Below, in pieces: positions 60,815 through 64,000 of a stretch of DNA of 64,000 nt. Where the stretch lies: assembly GCA_964515235.1 (NCBI GenBank), contig CAZEVO010000006.1:1-64000 (forward strand). Direction: 5' to 3'. Source of the stretch: OPU3-GD-OMZ sp964515235. GTDB taxonomy: Bacteria; Pseudomonadota; Gammaproteobacteria; Methylococcales; Methylomonadaceae. The stretch's first letter is position 1, and each line of letters starts with the position of its first letter. Under the pieces are notes generated by a model. The model searched no databases and was not told the origin of the DNA. It saw nothing but the letters and a program-made list of their open reading frames with translations. The position numbers and the translations under genes were made by a program.

Positions 60815-61723
60815 ATGTTGAAACAAAGGACGCTTAAAAATACTATTCGGGCAACAGGGGTGGGCTTACATACCGGCGAAAATGTCTATTTGACATTGCA
60901 CCCGGCAGACCCTGATACCGGAATTCGTTTTAGACGGAGTGATATTGGAGAGTCTGCTATTGTCGATGCAACACCTGAAAATGTGGGAGATACGACGTTG
61001 TCGACCACATTGGTGCAAAATGGCATTCGAGTGTCTACCGTAGAACATTTGTTGTCGGCATTCTCGGGATTGGGGATTGATAATGCGGTTGTTGATGTGA
61101 GCGCTCCGGAAATACCCATCATGGATGGAAGCGCCGGACCTTTCGTTTTTTTATTGCAATCGGCAGGAATTCAAGAGCAAGACGCTTGGCGTAAATACAT
61201 AAAGGTTAAAAAGCCCGTTAAGGTTGTTGAAGACGATAAGTGGGCCTCTTTTAAACCTTATAATGGGTTTAGAGTTGGTTTTACGATTGATTTTGAGCAC
61301 CCAGCGTTTAAGTCGAATGTTAAAACTGCAGTAATCGATTTTTCTACCACTAGCTTTATCAAGGAAGTAAGTAGAGCCAGAACATTTGGTTTTATGAAAG
61401 ATATTGAATTGCTCCAGAAGAATAACTTAGCATTAGGTGGTAACATGGATAATGCGATTGTTGTTGACGACTTGCAAGTATTAAATGAAGAGGGTCTTCG
61501 TTATGCAGATGAATTTGTAAAACATAAGATGTTAGATGCAATTGGCGATCTTTATTTGTTGGGGCATAATTTATTAGGTGAGTTTAGTGGCTATAAGTCG
61601 GGTCATGGTCTTAATAATCAACTGTTACGGGCGTTAATTAAAGATTCTGAGGCCTGGGAAATGGTTACGTTTGAAAGCCTGGATGAACTCCCTAGCGCTT
61701 TTGTGCCATCAATTATACCTTAA
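60815..61723 (+). CDS. lpxC: UDP-3-O-acyl-GlcNAc deacetylase LpxC
   Basis: A zinc deacetylase catalysing the committed step of lipid A synthesis. Zinc ligands are His78 (STVEHLLSA) and the His/Asp of KHKMLDAIGDLYLLGH (about 237-241), with the catalytic His at the end of that motif. Length 302. It follows ftsZ after 147 bp that contain AT-rich candidate promoter words but no clear promoter. Its TAA overlaps the opposite-strand stop of dciA in the palindrome TTAA. Confidence 0.99.
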   Translation: MLKQRTLKNTIRATGVGLHTGENVYLTLHPADPDTGIRFRRSDIGESAIVDATPENVGDTTLSTTLVQNGIRVSTVEHLLSAFSGLGIDNAVVDVSAPEIPIMDGSAGPFVFLLQSAGIQEQDAWRKYIKVKKPVKVVEDDKWASFKPYNGFRVGFTIDFEHPAFKSNVKTAVIDFSTTSFIKEVSRARTFGFMKDIELLQKNNLALGGNMDNAIVVDDLQVLNEEGLRYADEFVKHKMLDAIGDLYLLGHNLLGEFSGYKSGHGLNNQLLRALIKDSEAWEMVTFESLDELPSAFVPSIIP

Positions 61724-62190
61724 GAGCTTTTGTTTTTTAGCGTGTTGTGTAGTCTTAATAATGCACAACTGAGTTCATTTTGGCTTGTCATGGCAAGTGC
61801 ATTACTATAAATAATATCAAGTGATGTAGCTGATAGTTTTTTTGCTTGTCTTGTATAAGGTTCAGGTGGTCGTGATTTAGGCATTATCTTAATCTTCGTT
61901 TCAGATATATCCCGTTCTCCATTAGCGTGCAATGCAGCTAGGATCGGTTGGTTTAAAAAACGTAATTGGCTGGCCCAAGTGGCTGAGGAGGTAAAAATAA
62001 TGAGAGATTTACCTTTTTTGATGCAGCTAACGATATGTGGTGAGAAATGGCTGGGCAGTGATTGGCGTATGGTTTCCTGCAGGGATTTTTGTTGAGAAAT
62101 AATTTCTGAGAAGTTATGTGCAACTACACCGAGAGAAGATATGACGGAACTGAAACTGTTTTTGCGTTTAATCTTCATTGTGTATGACAT
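61720..62190 (-). CDS. dciA: DciA-type helicase loader (DUF721)
   Basis: A predicted helicase operator that helps load DnaB in bacteria lacking DnaC. The DUF721 domain spans about 20-105 (SLQETIRQSLPSHFSPHIVSCIKKGKSLIIFTSSATWASQLRFLNQPIL); the C-terminal third is basic and of low complexity. Length 156; an ATG at 62178 (MKIKRKNS) is an alternative start. Location between lpxC and secA is typical in Pseudomonas-like gammaproteobacteria, at the place of secM in enterics. Confidence 0.88.
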   Translation of the reverse strand: MSYTMKIKRKNSFSSVISSLGVVAHNFSEIISQQKSLQETIRQSLPSHFSPHIVSCIKKGKSLIIFTSSATWASQLRFLNQPILAALHANGERDISETKIKIMPKSRPPEPYTRQAKKLSATSLDIIYSNALAMTSQNELSCALLRLHNTLKNKSS

Positions 62191-62366
62191 TTATTTAAGA
62201 ATGTAAATAAGGCAAAGGTGATTATATCGTTTACAGGATCTTGAGTACGGAAAAAATCCAGAAAACAATTGACAGGTCAATTAAGCGGTTACCTAGCCGT
62301 CTGATTTAGAAAGGTTGTTGTGGGTTGTAGTAGGGATCAGGTCTATTAAGAAAGCCTGATAAGGTA

Positions 62367-62372
62367 TATAAT
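62367..62372 (+). promoter_or_regulatory. -10 box upstream of secA
   Basis: TATAAT (62367-62372) lies 42 bases before the secA ATG. The word at the -35 distance (TATTAA) is poor. Upstream in the same 224-bp divergent gap is the near-palindromic ATTGACAGGTCAAT (62266-62279), which contains a perfect TTGACA without a matching -10. Confidence 0.5.
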
Positions 62373-62414
62373 CATTAGGTTTTATTACAATTTAAATTCA
62401 TTGGAAAGTTAGCC

Positions 62415-64000
62415 ATGTTGGTCAAGAAGTTATTTGGTAGTCGGAACGACAGACTCGTAAAGAAAAAGAATAAGTTAGTTAAGAAAATTAATTTATTGTC
62501 GTCAGATTATGAGCGTTTGAGTGATGAGGCCTTAAGGGCTAAAACAGTAGAGTTTCGAGAACGCTTAGCGGCAGGGGCTGAGCTTGATTCATTGATTCCA
62601 GAGGCCTTTGCAACGGTGCGTGAGGCCTCTGTGCGTGTATTAGGGATGCGTCATTTCGATGTCCAGCTCATCGGCGGAATGGTCTTGAATGACGGTAAAA
62701 TTTCAGAAATGAAGACAGGAGAGGGTAAAACTCTTGTGGCTACGTTGGCGGCCTACCTGAATGCGTTACCCGGAAAAGGTGTGCATGTTGTTACTGTTAA
62801 TGATTATCTGGCAAAAAGAGATAGTGCTTGGATGGGGCAGATTTATAACTTTTTGGGTCTGAAAACAGGCGTTATTGTTAGTGAGTTAAGTAGCGAAGAG
62901 CGACGTGAGGCTTATGGTGCGGATATAACTTATGGCACTAATAATGAGTTTGGCTTTGATTACTTAAGGGATAATATGGCTTATACCCTTGACAGGAAAG
63001 TACAAAGAGAATTGCATTATGCCGTTGTTGATGAAGTCGACTCAATTTTAATTGATGAAGCTAGAACACCGCTAGTTATTTCAGGCCCAACAGAAGAAAG
63101 TACTGAAATGTTTGTTAAGGTCAATCAGATTATTCCTGGTTTGACCAAGCAAGAAAAAGAAGGTGAGGCGGGTGATTATTCGGTTGATGAGAAGATGCGT
63201 CAAGTACATCTGACTGAAGCAGGTCATGCGCGTGTTGAGCAGTTAATGGCAGAACATGGTTATATTTCCGAAGGTGGAAGTTTATACGATGCGGTTAATA
63301 TCAGGATGATGCATTTTTTGACAGCGTCATTACGAGCTCATGTCCTCTATCAACGTGATGTTGATTATATTGTGAAAAACAATGAAGTATTGATTGTTGA
63401 TGAGTTTACTGGTCGTATTATGTCTGGGCGGCGTTGGGGTGATGGATTACACCAAGCGATTGAAGCAAAAGAAAAAGTTAAGGTTCAAGAAGACAACCAA
63501 ACTTTGGCATCGATAACTTTCCAGAATTATTTCCGACTATACAATAAGTTATCAGGAATGACTGGAACAGCTGATACTGAGGCAGTAGAGCTACAAAAGA
63601 TTTATGGACTAGAGGTGGTTGTGATACCAACGCATAGACCCATGGTCAGAGATGATCGCGGTGATCTGATTTATGTGACTGTTGGTGAAAAATATAATGC
63701 GATTATTGAAGATATTAAAGACTGTGCAACGCGGGGGCAGCCTGTTCTGGTCGGTACAACATCTATTGAAAACTCTGAGTTGATTTCACGGGAACTGACC
63801 CGGCATAAAATTAAACATGAGATTTTAAACGCCAAACAACATGAGCGTGAGGCGCATATTATTGAACAGGCGGGGACATCAGGTGCAGTAACAATTGCGA
63901 CTAATATGGCTGGGCGGGGAACTGATATCGTATTAGGGGGTAATCTAGATGTAGCATTGCAGTCGTTGGGTGATAACCCAAGTGATTCTGCTGTTGCTAA
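62415..64000 (+). CDS. secA: Preprotein translocase ATPase SecA (runs off the window)
   Basis: The motor driving proteins through SecYEG. The first 528 codons are present; the rest lies beyond the window. It starts MLVKKLFGSRNDRLVKK. Walker A MKTGEGKTLVA is near 99-109, YGTNNEFGFDYLRDNM near 175, Walker B VVDEVDSILIDEARTP near 206-221, and the second nucleotide domain reaches ATNMAGRGTDIVLGGN. It is not interrupted within the window. Confidence 0.99.
   Translation, partial: MLVKKLFGSRNDRLVKKKNKLVKKINLLSSDYERLSDEALRAKTVEFRERLAAGAELDSLIPEAFATVREASVRVLGMRHFDVQLIGGMVLNDGKISEMKTGEGKTLVATLAAYLNALPGKGVHVVTVNDYLAKRDSAWMGQIYNFLGLKTGVIVSELSSEERREAYGADITYGTNNEFGFDYLRDNMAYTLDRKVQRELHYAVVDEVDSILIDEARTPLVISGPTEESTEMFVKVNQIIPGLTKQEKEGEAGDYSVDEKMRQVHLTEAGHARVEQLMAEHGYISEGGSLYDAVNIRMMHFLTASLRAHVLYQRDVDYIVKNNEVLIVDEFTGRIMSGRRWGDGLHQAIEAKEKVKVQEDNQTLASITFQNYFRLYNKLSGMTGTADTEAVELQKIYGLEVVVIPTHRPMVRDDRGDLIYVTVGEKYNAIIEDIKDCATRGQPVLVGTTSIENSELISRELTRHKIKHEILNAKQHEREAHIIEQAGTSGAVTIATNMAGRGTDIVLGGNLDVALQSLGDNPSDSAVA

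Noticed and set aside
62294..62303. A Neisseria-type DNA uptake word (GCCGTCTGA)
   Set aside because: A single near-match with no repeated occurrence noticed; chance is enough.
62191..62414. A secM-like secretion monitor upstream of secA
   Set aside because: No frame with a signal peptide and arrest-type C-terminus precedes secA; the opposite-strand gene there is DciA-like.
1..64000. CRISPR arrays, prophage, transposases, toxin-antitoxin or defence islands
   Set aside because: No repeat-spacer series, integrase, transposase or defence-type domain was recognised. The HNH gene at 20.9 kb stands alone among core genes.

Overview
This 64 kb window looks like the chromosome of a gammaproteobacterium of moderate-to-low GC (about 40-45 % by eye, not computed). 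It carries an E. coli-ordered division and cell-wall (dcw) cluster from mraZ to lpxC followed by dciA and secA, a type A RNase P RNA, the rsmI-lpoA-yraN-gmhA-BON locus, lpoA and djlA, and MurE with the meso-diaminopimelate motif DNPR. The pilT-pilU pair, the ArgB type and the lpxC-dciA-secA end resemble Pseudomonas-like and Thiotrichales/methylotroph-like gammaproteobacteria rather than enterics. Genus cannot be fixed by reading alone.

Layout. (1) 0.2-4.6 kb is a mosaic of single genes: an unrecognised protein, tRNA-Ser(GGA), arsH with no other arsenic gene, a free-standing RibD reductase-like protein, a multi-pass membrane protein and yggS. (2) 4.6-6.8 kb holds the twitching ATPases pilT and pilU. 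(3) 6.8-11.8 kb is a minus-strand respiratory formate dehydrogenase operon: a small Tat-signal protein, the Mo/W catalytic subunit with Cys instead of selenocysteine, the iron-sulfur subunit, a tiny lipoprotein and the cytochrome b subunit. djlA precedes it. (4) 12.7-17.6 kb has purC, coaBC, dut and argB, then proC-yggT on the other strand. coaBC appears to start with the rare codon AUU. (5) 17.8-21.5 kb has a spore-photoproduct-lyase-like radical SAM gene, an SDR, dsbB, an exported methyltransferase-like gene and an HNH nuclease. (6) 21.6-38.1 kb is informational and biosynthetic core: priA, argS, a SPOR protein, ispB, rplU-rpmA-obgE-proB, rpsT, murJ-ribF-ileS-lspA, ampD and nadC. (7) 38.2-42.9 kb is the envelope locus around lpoA, ending in rsmI and rnpB. 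(8) 43.2-61.7 kb is the complete dcw cluster, with most genes overlapping by 1-16 bases. (9) The window ends with dciA and a truncated secA.

Cell-envelope growth dominates the gene set. Lipid II synthesis (murA excluded), its flipping and polymerisation (murJ, ftsW, ftsI, lpoA), recycling (ampD), undecaprenyl- or quinone-type prenyl chains (ispB), lipid A commitment (lpxC), lipoprotein maturation (lspA) and the FtsZ ring are all here. No prophage, insertion sequence, CRISPR array or defence island was seen, and no clearly new multi-gene system. The best leads are small: the AUU start of coaBC; a three-copy 10-bp repeat (candidate MraZ operator) just downstream of a near-consensus promoter; a palindrome-dense 230-bp gap after rnpB; a 36-bp perfect palindrome near tRNA-Ser; and the 61-residue lipoprotein in the formate dehydrogenase operon.
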